Source: Diplonema japonicum (Eukaryota; Euglenozoa; Diplonemea; Diplonemida; Diplonemidae). From it: a DNA stretch of 64,000 nt. How positions within the stretch are numbered: the stretch's first letter is position 1; every line of letters starts with the position of its first letter. The stretch is taken from positions 62,001-126,000 of the forward strand of contig OZ025722.1 in the NCBI GenBank assembly GCA_964019335.1, given 5' to 3'. Under the pieces are notes generated by a model that ran no database searches, was not told where the DNA came from, and worked only from the letters and a program-made list of their open reading frames with translations. A program made the position numbers and the translations under genes. Shown piece after piece: positions 30,659 through 40,086 of the stretch.

Positions 30659-31519
30659 ATGAAGCCCCGATCGGTTGCAGAGCGAGAGACGGCTAGAGAG
30701 ATCATGGACAAGGTGGGCGCCTGGGATGCGGAAGGCAGCAGGTACTACACGAGGGAAAAGCAAACACAGTGCAAAGTGTGGTACCTGCACTCGATAAACC
30801 AAAGCCTGAAGTACTCCCCGAGCGACGACTATCTCAGGAAGCAAAACGAGTCGGGCGACAGCATGGGGATAGCCCGGACAGGGGCAGGGCAGAAAAGCAA
30901 GCTTTCCGCCGCACTGGGAGGGAACAGGGGGAAGATAGCTGCGGTGATCGATGGGGTGTCGTACACGTACCAGCAGCTGCAGGACATGAGGGAGACCAAC
31001 CCTCTGTTGAAGTATTCCCCTGTTTTGGGAATTGCAAGAGACATGCAAGTGACGCAACTGCCTATAACACAAGAAAGGCAAAAACCTGGTCTTGCTCGAC
31101 CCCAACCAGTCAATTCCTCTGATCCCAGCATTAAATCCTCGCTTCCCGTGAAAGCCCTGTCGCGCTCTTTGAACTCATCGCCAGAGCTTCCAAAAATCAC
31201 CCCATCCACCGGTCTTGGGGACTACTCTTCGCTTACAATGCAACTCAAGCGCACCAAGCACGCTGTAAGCGAACACGGGAAGGCGTTCAGCACAATAGAC
31301 GCCCTCCTTAACTTGGAAGGGTCGTCGCAGCTGAAGAAGACCATTACCAGAATTTTTGCAAACCCAAGCCAGGCAGCGGCCATCTCCGAGGAAGGCACCC
31401 GTCTCCGCCAGCAGCACTACGACCAAGAAAGAACCCGCATCCTCGTGCAGCAGCAAGAAGAACTCAGAGACCAAAGAGAAGAGCTTGAACGAGAGGTCGG
31501 CCACCTCCTCAATTCATAG
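30659..31519 (+). CDS. Unrecognised 286-residue protein with C-terminal coiled coil
   Basis: No family recognised. The N-terminal 60 residues are basic and hydrophilic. The tetrapeptide KYSP occurs twice (SLKYSPSD and LLKYSPVL), a possible short repeat. A Pro/Ser-rich middle follows, then about 50 residues of Gln/Glu/Arg coiled coil at the C-terminus. There is no signal peptide or membrane segment, so it is probably cytosolic or cytoskeletal. It lies 146 bases after the previous stop. The leader before the ATG is A/G-rich and follows a C-rich tract with AG. Confidence 0.6.
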   Translation: MKPRSVAERETAREIMDKVGAWDAEGSRYYTREKQTQCKVWYLHSINQSLKYSPSDDYLRKQNESGDSMGIARTGAGQKSKLSAALGGNRGKIAAVIDGVSYTYQQLQDMRETNPLLKYSPVLGIARDMQVTQLPITQERQKPGLARPQPVNSSDPSIKSSLPVKALSRSLNSSPELPKITPSTGLGDYSSLTMQLKRTKHAVSEHGKAFSTIDALLNLEGSSQLKKTITRIFANPSQAAAISEEGTRLRQQHYDQERTRILVQQQEELRDQREELEREVGHLLNS

Positions 31520-31605
31520 TTATCCGCTCTACTAGTTACCATTTTGGGAGGGGAGGGGGGTTGTTTCCACACCCCCCCTGTTAACACATCCTCTTGTTCA
31601 ATGTA

Positions 31606-31638
31606 TTTATTTCTTTATCTGTCTTCTTTTTATTCTAG
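31606..31638 (+). promoter_or_regulatory. Probable trans-splice acceptor
   Basis: A T/C-rich tract ending TTTTTATTCTAG, located between the stop at 31519 and the ATG at 31716. The A/G-rich leader after it contains no ATG before 31716. Confidence 0.5.
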
Positions 31639-31715
31639 ACAGTTTGAAGAAGCACAGGAAGAGGGGAAAACACCAAGAAAAAATAAAATAAAAAAACCGA
31701 AACCATAAAAAAACC

Positions 31716-32351
31716 ATGCACTATCTCTTTGCAGCCCTGCAGCTCGCGGCGGCTGTGGGTGTGTGCTGCTACGTGTTGGTGACGAGTGAAGTATTGATGT
31801 TCGTTGCAGGTTGTTCTCTGCTTGCGGGCGACAATATTCTGATACAGCGATGGGACACGGTGAAGGGGAAGCGTGCTGGGCTAGCAAGGCTCGTTCTGAG
31901 GGGTTTGGGAATATGTGTGCTGTTCGTGCCTGTAACCCACCTTGCGGCCCTGGGAGGGCTTCTTGATACCCCCGAGTCCGTAGAAAACACCACCAACGGG
32001 GCGTGGTTCATGATTGTAATGGAGTTTCTGTACATCCTTGTGACTTACACCACACCCGTTCTAGATGTACACCTGCCTTCCTTGCCCAATGCAGCCGTTC
32101 CTACTCTTCTGCACCATGTGTACGTGTGCATCTTTGCTGCTTACATGTATTCTAAGCAACCCCTCCAAGCGGGCTTCCTCGGCCTCGTAGCTTTCTGTGC
32201 CATCTCCCGTATGTACGATGGCGATGGCAAGGTGGTCACCGAGTGCAGAAAGAATCGTGTCGACAGTGGGGAGCCCCCCGACACAATCATCCACATGCTC
32301 GAAGCCGCCGAAGTGCTGGGGCTTGCTTCCATGTATGCGGTGTTGGGTTGA
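31716..32351 (+). CDS. Small polytopic membrane protein, unrecognised
   Basis: 211 residues with about six hydrophobic stretches: residues 5-27, 28-45, 57-80, 95-118, 125-145 and 150-170. A charged loop of about 10 residues (IQRWDTVKGKR) follows the second, and a hydrophilic segment with DGDG and DSGEPPD lies near the end. The last helix is amphipathic. The composition fits an endomembrane protein. I do not recognise a family; the TMEM86/YhhN group of lysoplasmalogenases has a similar size and topology and is worth testing. The start is well placed after an acceptor CTAG and an A-rich leader. Confidence 0.6.
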   Translation: MHYLFAALQLAAAVGVCCYVLVTSEVLMFVAGCSLLAGDNILIQRWDTVKGKRAGLARLVLRGLGICVLFVPVTHLAALGGLLDTPESVENTTNGAWFMIVMEFLYILVTYTTPVLDVHLPSLPNAAVPTLLHHVYVCIFAAYMYSKQPLQAGFLGLVAFCAISRMYDGDGKVVTECRKNRVDSGEPPDTIIHMLEAAEVLGLASMYAVLG

Positions 32352-32482
32352 GCACACAACAGAGGTGCTTTGCTAGTAGATTATGGTGTCGCTATATAAT
32401 TGTATTCTATCCGTTTGTCAAATCCCCCCTTTTTTTAAATTGTGCATCAGGTTCTAAAAAGATTATTTGAAAAAAAAGAATA

Positions 32483-33499
32483 ATGCAAATGAAAGCCTTT
32501 GCTGCCGCGTTCCTTGCCTTGGTGGTCGTTGTTCAGGGGAAGCTGCTGCCCCCGCACGACGACCCGTCGGAGCACGAGCCGGAAGGCCAGGGAAACACCC
32601 TTGGGGCTCCGGGGACCTGGGACTACTGCAAGGGGACCCCGAAGTGCGTGTTGGGGGAAAGCGACTGCGACAGCGACAACGAGTGCGAGGGGGACCTCGT
32701 GTGCGGGCTGAACAACTGCAAGGCGATGTTCCCCGACAAGGCAGACTCGTACGACATACTGGCGGACTGCTGTGACACGATCAAGCCCTTCCACCTGGAC
32801 TACTGCAACAGGGCTCCCCATGGGAAGTGCAAGTACGGGGAGGGAACTTGCAACACAGACTCCCACTGCGATGACGGCCTCGTGTGCGGAGGCAACTGCA
32901 GGGCCATGCACCCGACTGTTCCTTATCACACCATCTACTACCATGCGACCTGCTGCTCCAGGTGCGGCGGGGCAGCGACAGTGACGGGGTCTGGGTCGAG
33001 CAACAACATGCACACACCCGCCTCCTTTGTGGAGGGGAAGGTGGTGTCAGCAGAGAGGACCCTCTCAAACCCTCCCCCCGTGCTGGCAGCGGCGGCGGTC
33101 TACAACCTCCCCGCCCTTGTCTCTGGTGACAAGATTGAACTGGAGTGCTGTGCTTCGAAGGGGGAGCCCTGCAACTTCTTCGTTGCGGTGTACCACTGCC
33201 CCCCTTGCTCCCACAAGAAGAACGGTGGGATCCCCGCCTTCCTCGCCTCGGAGGGGTGGATGGGGTCGTCGTGCGCCCCCATCTTCACCCCCACTGGTTC
33301 CTCCCAGTCGCAGACGATGACGGTCTTCCACAAAACCCTTGCTGCTGGGGAAGTGTTCGATATCCCTGTCACTGGTGATGCCCCGCACGTTGCAGTCTTC
33401 TCCACCACCCAGACAGTGGGGAGGGACTGGTGCCCTGCGAAGGCAGTGCAGCAGAAGACCACAACCGGTCCCAACAGACCTTGTGTGTGTCTGGAGTGA
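32483..33499 (+). CDS. Secreted cysteine-rich protein with two tandem Cys modules
   Basis: 338 residues. A signal peptide (residues 1-20, AFLALVVVVQG) precedes two similar modules of about 60 residues each. The shared pattern is YC...GxC..GE..C..D..C...LVCG.NC.AM, then a terminal CC. The spacing resembles Dickkopf/colipase-type Cys-rich modules, but homology is not claimed. The C-terminal half (about 175-338) is a beta-rich domain with further paired Cys and an ending CVCLE. It is probably extracellular and disulphide-bonded. The codon bias is strongly G/C at third positions, like the other secreted genes. An ATG six bases downstream (MKAFAAAF) is an equally plausible start. The upstream acceptor is GCATCAG at about 32451. 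Confidence 0.72.
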   Translation: MQMKAFAAAFLALVVVVQGKLLPPHDDPSEHEPEGQGNTLGAPGTWDYCKGTPKCVLGESDCDSDNECEGDLVCGLNNCKAMFPDKADSYDILADCCDTIKPFHLDYCNRAPHGKCKYGEGTCNTDSHCDDGLVCGGNCRAMHPTVPYHTIYYHATCCSRCGGAATVTGSGSSNNMHTPASFVEGKVVSAERTLSNPPPVLAAAAVYNLPALVSGDKIELECCASKGEPCNFFVAVYHCPPCSHKKNGGIPAFLASEGWMGSSCAPIFTPTGSSQSQTMTVFHKTLAAGEVFDIPVTGDAPHVAVFSTTQTVGRDWCPAKAVQQKTTTGPNRPCVCLE

Positions 33500-34548
33500 G
33501 GATCAAAACAAAGTTAAAAAAAACAAAAATACTTGCGAGAAAAAAAAAAAAAGAAAAAAAAAAAAAAAAAAAAACAATAATAAAAAACCCTCCCTTTTTT
33601 TTGGGGGGTACTTGGATTCTTTTTACCCCTCTCCTTTCACTACCTTCCCATCCTCTTTTTTCCCAGATTCATCTAAGAAAGAAGAAGAGGAAGAAAAGAA
33701 GAAAAAAAAACAAAATCACAAACCTACTTGTGTTACCTTTCTGTGTACTTGAGCCATGTGTTTCACCGGTTTTCGAGGTGAAATGAATAATTGGTTTTAG
33801 ATAACTGGGAAAGGAATCAAAGTTAGTGAAGAAAATGATAACGTAGATTACTGAAAGAATGAAATGACAGAGGCAGCATGGTGTCTTTCTCGGTGGCCCT
33901 GTAGCAGCAAATAAAAGTACTTTTAAGAAAAGGAAAATGATTTTTAAAAAAAAAGAAAAAAAAGGTGGGGGTTACCATTTTATTGTTTCAACCCCCTCTT
34001 GCTTCGTTTCTCCTTTGAAATGCCTTTTTGCTTTGAACACACGTACGTACCGCCAAGGAATGACTTTACCGGCATTTCTTTACTATCTCGGGCCCTGCTG
34101 GCTATGTCTATTTATTTATTTCTAGTTCTTGTCTTGTAGTCGTCCCAAATCAGGGATTTCCTTTTTTTTACCTCTTATACTTTTTTTTTTTTTTGTTTTT
34201 TTTTTTTTTTTTTTTTGGTTATTTTTATGAACAGCGACCGCAACCTCCCTGCACAGTGAAGTCTTATTGACTATTCGTTGTTTGCAAAATGAATTTACTA
34301 CCTTGTGCAACTTGTAACTGAGCAAAAAAAAGAAAAAAAAAAAGAAAAAAACTTTTTTTTCTGCTCGCCAACAGGAACATGAGTCGTAAACTAATCATTA
34401 CCCCCCCCCCCCCCCCCACCCCCTTGTTCGCTTTTTTTTTCTTCTAAAACTTATTCTGGTTGAATTTTTTGAATAGCTTTACCTCGACTTCCCCGCCCAC
34501 CTTTTTATTTTTCTCCGGAACGGGGTTGACTTTAAATTTGGAACATCT
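33500..34548. other. AT-rich spacer with homopolymers
   Basis: A, T, C and G runs (for example A near 33541-33575, T near 34198-34217, C near 34401-34417) separated by AT-rich sequence. I see no convincing gene or RNA. Confidence 0.6.
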
Positions 34549-35010
34549 GGGGGGGGGGGGGGGGGGGTAGGGGGGGGTCATATGGTCCTTAAAAAGGGCC
34601 ACTTTTTGCCCTTTTTCAGGCTCTTCGCCAAGGGCATTTTGGGCCCTTAAAAAAACTGTAACCACCCCAAAAGTGCCCACAAATCACCCAAACCCCCGTT
34701 TCCCGATGGTTTCCGGCCCCAAAAGTGCCCAGAATCATGTTCTAATTTTGGGGCCCCCGTTTGGTACTTTCCCTATGTAATCCTAGGGGCCCCTATTTAT
34801 GTTCCCTAGGATTACATAGGGAAAGTACCAAACGGGGGCCCCAAAATTAGAACATGATTCTGGGCACTTTTGGGGCCGGAAACCATCGGGAAACGGGGGT
34901 TTGGGTGATTTGTGGGCACTTTTGGGGTGGTTACAGTTTTTTAAGGGCCCAAAATGCCCTTGGCGAAGAGCCTGAAAAAGGGCAAATAACGACCCCCTTA
35001 TGACCCCCCC
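34549..35010. mobile_element. Palindromic foldback element
   Basis: Left arm 34605-34788 and right arm 34804-34986 are near-perfect reverse complements (about 184 bp each, one indel in an A run) around a 15-nt loop. The outer left edge is bounded by G19 and G8 runs and the right edge by a C7 run. Each arm matches the body of the repeat at 3156-3385, including the end TCATAAGGGGGTCG on the right. It is non-coding. It may be a foldback transposon or a head-to-head double insertion of the single-arm unit. Confidence 0.85.
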
Positions 35011-35186
35011 TAGGGCTATGCTGGCAGGAAACGTTTCCGTTTCCGTTCCCGTTTCCGTTTCCATACTTTTCAAAATTCTTATGGAAACGGCTTCCTTCTT
35101 GAGGAAACATAAGGAAACGTTTCCGTTTCCGTTTCCGTTTCCCTTTTTTTCAAAAAATGCATAGCCCTGGGGGGGGGGGGGGGGGG
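35004..35186. repeat. GTTTCC hexamer repeat within inverted C/G termini
   Basis: CCCCCCCTAGGGCTATGC at the left and GCATAGCCCTGGGGGGG at the right form imperfect terminal inverted repeats around about 135 bp containing two clusters of GTTTCC/GGAAAC units. The right terminus runs into G18. The termini resemble the GCATGGCCCTA-plus-poly-G end of the repeat at 3.2 kb. Confidence 0.7.
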
Positions 35187-35274
35187 ACCACCAAAAATAA
35201 AATCTGTACAACCGAACCTGAAATCAAAGTCAAAAAACGAATAGGGAAAAAAAAAAAAAAAAAAAAAAAAAACC

Positions 35275-36558
35275 ATGTGGTCAAGAGCAATCCAGGCACT
35301 TAAACGACAAGTTAAGCAAAATGAAATGCTGTCAGCAGGGATCTGGATGAGCGCTTTGGCAGGCACAGCAGGAGGATGTTATGTGCTAATAGGACACGGT
35401 ATGGATATGGCGAGCCGCGCAATTGTCAGCACGGTGAGCGTAAGGAACAGAGAGGAAGCCTTCGAGTGGGTCACAGACTGGGTGGGGGAACATTCTGGAA
35501 GCTTCGTCACTGCGAACCGCCTGCAGCTCAAGGTGGCACAGAACAACTCAACTGTGAACCCTTACCGTAACTCGACCCCTGGTGGACTTCAATACGAACC
35601 AGGCCTGGGCACCCACATCTTCACATACAACAACAAGCTGATCATCCTCCACAGAGAAGCACGTGAAACTATCACGTCAGGGTTCGACAGACAACCCTAC
35701 ACCCCTGAGACTATTCGGCTGTGGTGTGTTGGCGGCTCTGGTACCCTGCGCGATTTCTTAAGTGAGTGCCGGGAGCTTTCCATCGAGAAGGAGAAGGGCA
35801 AGACACCGCTGTACTTTCCAGACCACGGCGATTGGAGAAAGGTAGCAATGAAACCAAAACGCAAGAAAGACTCCATCATCCTGAAGGACGGCCAGCTGGA
35901 CAGCGTCCTCCATGACGTTGAAAACTTTCTGAAATCGGAGGAAAAATACACGAAGCTGGGCGTCCCATACAGGAGAGGGTATTTGTTCCACGGCCCCCCT
36001 GGCTGCGGGAAAACATCGTTGGTGGCAGGAATAGCAGGGTGCTTGGGTTTAGGTGTTTCAAGCATATCCTTGAACACACGAGGCTTGGACGATACCGGAT
36101 TGTCTGCTTTGCTGAGAGACAGCCCGGAAAAATGCATCCTCTTGCTGGAAGATATCGACAGTATTTTTCAGAATCGTGTGGGGGGTGATGAAACTGCTGT
36201 GACTTTTTCCGGTCTTCTAAACGCGGTGGATGGCGTCGCGTCACAAGAAGGCCGTGTTCTTGTCATGACTACAAACCACGTTGAGTCTCTGGACCCCGCG
36301 CTTCTTCGCCCCGGTCGATGCGATGTAAAGGTACACCTCACCAACGCTACTAGCTATCAAGCCTCTGCCATGCTCACCCGTTTCATCCCCACTGCCACCC
36401 CCGAAGAAGCCACCATATTCTCGGATCACATCGAATCCCGCTCCGTCAGCATGGCCGCGATCCAAGCATATCTCCTCAAGAACAACACCATAGCAGACTG
36501 CATCAATAACCTGGACAGCATTGAATGCGGTGAGACGCCCTGTCGGTCTTCTATCTAA
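35275..36558 (+). CDS. BCS1: BCS1-type mitochondrial AAA chaperone
   Basis: 427 residues, close to the family's usual length. An N-terminal hydrophobic segment (residues about 20-45) acts as internal mitochondrial signal and inner-membrane anchor. The BCS1-specific domain follows (about 50-190), then an AAA ATPase domain with Walker A GPPGCGKTS (near 240), Walker B LLLEDIDSIF (near 287), sensor-1 MTTNH and the arginine region LRPGRCDVKV. BCS1 translocates the folded Rieske iron-sulphur protein across the inner membrane during assembly of respiratory complex III. The ATG follows an A26 run directly; its probable acceptor is AATAG just before that run. A foldback repeat lies just upstream. The next gene begins only 91 bases after the stop. 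Confidence 0.92.
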   Translation: MWSRAIQALKRQVKQNEMLSAGIWMSALAGTAGGCYVLIGHGMDMASRAIVSTVSVRNREEAFEWVTDWVGEHSGSFVTANRLQLKVAQNNSTVNPYRNSTPGGLQYEPGLGTHIFTYNNKLIILHREARETITSGFDRQPYTPETIRLWCVGGSGTLRDFLSECRELSIEKEKGKTPLYFPDHGDWRKVAMKPKRKKDSIILKDGQLDSVLHDVENFLKSEEKYTKLGVPYRRGYLFHGPPGCGKTSLVAGIAGCLGLGVSSISLNTRGLDDTGLSALLRDSPEKCILLLEDIDSIFQNRVGGDETAVTFSGLLNAVDGVASQEGRVLVMTTNHVESLDPALLRPGRCDVKVHLTNATSYQASAMLTRFIPTATPEEATIFSDHIESRSVSMAAIQAYLLKNNTIADCINNLDSIECGETPCRSSI

Positions 36559-36649
36559 ACCGTGCCCCATCTTGCACTTTTCTTTTCGCTTTTTTTTTTT
36601 GTGGGAAAGGTGGGTAGGCAAGAAAGGGAAAGAAGAGAAGAAAAGAAAT

Positions 36650-37372
36650 ATGCCTGAGACAGAGCTGCATCTCACGGAGAGGTTCCACTACATTCTGAGG
36701 ATGCTGGACGAGCTGCCAGAGGAAGAGCCAGAAGAAGAAGACGCGCTGCCGTCGCCGCCACCAACGGAACACTCCGTCGCAGACGAGGCTGTAGAACGCC
36801 TATCGGCAGACGGGATGCCGCCAACTGTAGCCGCAACACTTGCAGATCACGAGGCTCCTGTAGCCTCTGTACCCGAGGCCTTACAAACCGGGTATCGGGA
36901 GACGGAAATTGTAGAAGGCCAGGACACACAGATCGTGGAAACAGTGCAGCCGCCAACGGCCCCTGCGACACTTGAGGAGGGACCGAAGGCAGCGGAAATA
37001 CCCATAGTTACTGAAGGCACTGAAGACAGACCTGCGGAACTGGCCAGCGTAGCGAAGGTGTTCCGACTTCCGAAGAGCGACTCTTGCGAAATGGTCCTCG
37101 GCGGGGAGGAGGCGATCGTCGTGGGCGCAACCTGTTCATGCGAGAACCCCACACACTACTGCGACACCTGTGAAACGGAACACTGCGCAGTGTGCACGAC
37201 AACAAAACACCGCCTACACGACACAGCGCCTTTTAGTGAATGGGACACTCTTTGCACTTGCAAACAACCTGCAGCGCAATACTGCGGGACTTGCGACCAA
37301 GATTTCTGCGACAACTGTGCATCCGGACACGAAGGACACGACACAGGTCCGCAAGAAGACTGGGATGGGTAG
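36650..37372 (+). CDS. Tandem B-box-like zinc-finger protein
   Basis: 240 residues. The N-terminal two-thirds is acidic and Pro/Ala/Thr-rich, predicted disordered. The C-terminal 85 residues carry two tandem Cys/His modules: CSCENPTHYC-x2-C-x4-C-x2-C-x4-H-x2-H and CTCKQPAAQYC-x2-C-x4-C-x2-C-x3-H-x2-H. These fit B-box zinc fingers, which bind two zinc ions and mediate protein interaction. There is no RING or coiled coil, so it is not a classical TRIM ligase. It ends QEDWDG. The gene is squeezed between BCS1 and the TSNAXIP1-like gene, with 91 and 64 bases of spacer. A second B-box protein with a full coiled coil lies 4 kb downstream. Confidence 0.75.
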   Translation: MPETELHLTERFHYILRMLDELPEEEPEEEDALPSPPPTEHSVADEAVERLSADGMPPTVAATLADHEAPVASVPEALQTGYRETEIVEGQDTQIVETVQPPTAPATLEEGPKAAEIPIVTEGTEDRPAELASVAKVFRLPKSDSCEMVLGGEEAIVVGATCSCENPTHYCDTCETEHCAVCTTTKHRLHDTAPFSEWDTLCTCKQPAAQYCGTCDQDFCDNCASGHEGHDTGPQEDWDG

Positions 37373-37436
37373 GTAGTTAAGTAGTCCTGTGCCCTGTTGC
37401 ATTTCACACAACACAGTGCCACGGGGGTGTGAAAAT

Positions 37437-39638
37437 ATGACCGCGGAACCGGGCAAAAACAACGTGATCGCCGTTCTAAAGAAAGCTGGAGCGTTCGATA
37501 GTTACGAAAGCCCTCGCAGCCCAAGAAGGGGCGCGCAGGTTACGACACGGCCCGGGGTGAAAGAACCCAAAGCACCCACAACAAAACAAGCCCGGCCAGT
37601 CAGGTATTATTTTACCCTAAGCGAACGGGGTGAAACACCTGTCACACCGTGGCCCGCAATGACTTCTAAACCCGCGTTGCTAACCAAACTGGAAGGTGTG
37701 TGGACGACCACCACAACCAGCGATCTGACAAAGGCACGGACTTGCATGCAACGATTGGTCCCAGCATTCTCCGTGTATGGGCACATCTTGAAAAAGATTC
37801 AAAACGCATATGAGGCCTGTCTGGAGAAGGGAGTACAAAAATGTGACCACGAAGCACCACCTGACAAGCAGCATTCAGACGTGCCAAGCCCGCGTATCAC
37901 GAATCGGGGACTGAAAACCTTTTTCAAAGCGATAAGCAGTGAAAGCAGCGAGGTGACCCTTCTCGTGCAACAAGTTAAGAAGTTCGAGAGAAGCCTCGGG
38001 CTGTACAAAACAGAGGTTCTAAAGCTGTCGGAAGAGACCATCGAGTTAAAGGCGACGGTGAAACGCCTCGAGGAATCCGAGAGGAAACTGGAGGCAATCA
38101 TTGTGGAAAAAAAAGACCTTCAAAAACGGTTGGAAGACGTGTCAATGCAGCTTAAGGGAGAGACAGCGTCAAAAGACAGCGCAGTTGCAAAACTAGAAGA
38201 GCACGTCACAGCGTCCAAATCGAAAATGGCGGTGTCGAAACTGGCGGCAACCTGGGCGAAAAAAACACTATGGTCAAAAGGCGAAATAGGGAAGCAAACC
38301 AGCCCTCAAAACACGGTCCTCACGCCTAGACCCAGCTGGAGAGACGAAAAACGCTTCCCGGAGCTGGAGATCTGGGGGATTGACGCAAAAATGCGAACTG
38401 CGAGCATCGCGAACATCCTCATGAAGCAGCTTCTCGTCACGGCGTCTGAGCTGGAAGAACGCAAACTGAATGGCTCCGAACGACCGGATACCATCGCACT
38501 CCAAGCCTTGCAACCATTGTGGGACACAAAGAAACCAGTACGTGCTGTGACGCACCGTCTCTTCGTTCCATTGGGAGAACCGTCTTGGCTCCCAGTGTAT
38601 CTCCACGCAGTACGTGGCCCGAACAACTTGAAATACACCCTGCAAGACGCGCACAATCTTATAGGAGAAATCCACTATCACGCGAAGCTCGGAGGTTCCC
38701 TCGTCGGCTTCTTCACCGATTACGTTAAAGCGTATCCAGGGAAGAAGGTGGCAGATGTTGCATACAGCCTTCTTTCAGCGTGTCAAACTTTCAAACACGA
38801 TCCAACCTGCTCACTGTTCTCATTAGTTATACCTGGATACATTGGGTACTGGGCTGTAGACGAAATGGCGGGGGCCCTAAGCCGGTTTGAACGGAAGTTC
38901 AGGGAGACGGAGGGTGCCGCCAGCCATATGAATGTATTGGGATGTTGTTTAGCACCAGCGCGGAAACTCTACGGGGGAGTGTGTAGTTTGTCCGATATTA
39001 TGAAAGCAGTGCAACTTGCATCTGAAGGTGAAGATGAAAGGCTTGTCTACCAGCTCCGCCATGCAGTTTTTATAAACGCAGGAATGCACAACGCGTGCAA
39101 CTGGGTGGATCTCTTCGCTGTCGACGAAAAAGGTGAGGAAGCTTGCTTTGCAAAAAGAGTGAAACAAAACGTTCTCAGCAACATATGGCGATGGGTCACA
39201 TCCCTCGAACTCGAAATCACATCACGAAGCACATCCGGTCCCTCCGGAACCCGGCAAGTTACACGGCAATCTGCCATGATGGCCGTCACATTTCTCCACC
39301 CAGATGTCCCTTCGGTTGAGGCATATAATTTCGTCGATGCCGTGTTCCAGATGTCGGTCGATCAGGAGCAAGGCAAGCAGACTGTGCTCCCCGTTTCTGT
39401 CTCTTCCCAATGGCTTCCTTTGCCCGATTTGTCCAGCCCCATGGAGCCGCGGTACGACACAGCGTCGCGGCTACTCAGCCTGGACCTCGGCGACTCGCCC
39501 CCTGCCTTCACCAGCGTCCTTCGACACGACATCAACGACTCACTCTCCGATGTTATGACAACATCAGAATTTCTCTACATTGCCAGGCATATACCCTTCC
39601 ACCCTGTTTGTCAAAGGGTGTTTCCAAAAGCGTTGTGA
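37437..39638 (+). CDS. TSNAXIP1-like coiled-coil protein
   Basis: 733 residues. Residues about 55-105 (LLTKLEGVW...LVPAFSVYGHILKKIQNAYEACL) match the N-terminal domain of translin-associated factor X-interacting protein 1: a basic-hydrophobic helix then F-x-x-Y-x-x-x-L-x-x-I-x-x-x-Y. A coiled coil follows at about 160-275. The C-terminal 450 residues are mixed helical with no recognised domain. TSNAXIP1-family proteins are typical of ciliated organisms and sperm flagella, so an axonemal or ciliary role is likely by family. The first in-frame ATG is 37389, but the acceptor CAACACAG (about 37416) lies downstream of it, so 37437 (MTAEPGKNN) is preferred. The whole intergenic space is 64 bases. 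Confidence 0.66.
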   Translation: MTAEPGKNNVIAVLKKAGAFDSYESPRSPRRGAQVTTRPGVKEPKAPTTKQARPVRYYFTLSERGETPVTPWPAMTSKPALLTKLEGVWTTTTTSDLTKARTCMQRLVPAFSVYGHILKKIQNAYEACLEKGVQKCDHEAPPDKQHSDVPSPRITNRGLKTFFKAISSESSEVTLLVQQVKKFERSLGLYKTEVLKLSEETIELKATVKRLEESERKLEAIIVEKKDLQKRLEDVSMQLKGETASKDSAVAKLEEHVTASKSKMAVSKLAATWAKKTLWSKGEIGKQTSPQNTVLTPRPSWRDEKRFPELEIWGIDAKMRTASIANILMKQLLVTASELEERKLNGSERPDTIALQALQPLWDTKKPVRAVTHRLFVPLGEPSWLPVYLHAVRGPNNLKYTLQDAHNLIGEIHYHAKLGGSLVGFFTDYVKAYPGKKVADVAYSLLSACQTFKHDPTCSLFSLVIPGYIGYWAVDEMAGALSRFERKFRETEGAASHMNVLGCCLAPARKLYGGVCSLSDIMKAVQLASEGEDERLVYQLRHAVFINAGMHNACNWVDLFAVDEKGEEACFAKRVKQNVLSNIWRWVTSLELEITSRSTSGPSGTRQVTRQSAMMAVTFLHPDVPSVEAYNFVDAVFQMSVDQEQGKQTVLPVSVSSQWLPLPDLSSPMEPRYDTASRLLSLDLGDSPPAFTSVLRHDINDSLSDVMTTSEFLYIARHIPFHPVCQRVFPKAL

Positions 39639-39754
39639 GTAAAAAAAAGGGCTTTCCAGCTCCCCCCCCCCTTTTTTTTTCTTCAATTTAGTAATTTTAG
39701 ATCAGGGGTAGGAGGAGAGGGGGAGGGGGGAAGAAAAGAGTTTTTTAAAAAAAA

Positions 39755-40086
39755 ATGTGGGACCCAATACAGGGGCATGGTCCCATTCCTCCTTTGGGGA
39801 AGCTGCCGCATCTGAACTACAGCGGCAGTGGGTATAAAATCGGGAACCTTTTGGCTACGCAAGGTGGTGGTGGCGTCAGTACAGTACCTGTGGGCGGGGG
39901 CGGGGGGACAACCTACCACGTCAAGGGGTCAAAGGGATGGGATGTGCATAGTGGCCCTGTAGCTGACTCAGTATGGGAGGGTGGTTTTTTTTTTTTTTTT
40001 TGTCCCCTTATTCAACACTACAGATCGCCCTGGGACTCGGCGATCAACGGGTTGACTTGAACGGCTTCGATCTATCTGGCATCTGA
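39755..40086 (+). CDS. Small two-exon protein, 92 residues, Gly-rich
   Basis: Exons 39755-39970 and 40024-40086 join at phase 0. The product has a Pro/Gly-rich N-terminus (MWDPIQGHGPIPPLGKLPH), a Gly-rich middle with GGGGV and GGGGGTT, and a hydrophobic-acidic tail ending FDLSGI. There is no signal peptide or membrane helix. It is not recognised; size and Gly/Pro content fit a small RNP or cytoskeletal subunit, but that is a guess. Reading through the intron would give a poly-Phe block from a T18 run, so splicing is strongly favoured. Confidence 0.6.
39971..40023 (+). other. Cis-intron with T run
   Basis: GTATGGGAGGGTGG, about 18 T, then ACACTACAG; 53 nt. The donor GTATG matches other introns in the window. 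Confidence 0.65.

Noticed and set aside
34605-34986. Palindrome as a transcription terminator or replication origin
   Set aside because: The same sequence occurs as a single arm at 3.2 kb, so a dispersed mobile repeat explains it better.
36521-36649. Upstream extension of the B-box gene overlapping BCS1
   Set aside because: The frame is open by chance; a T tract and AG lie between it and ATG 36650.
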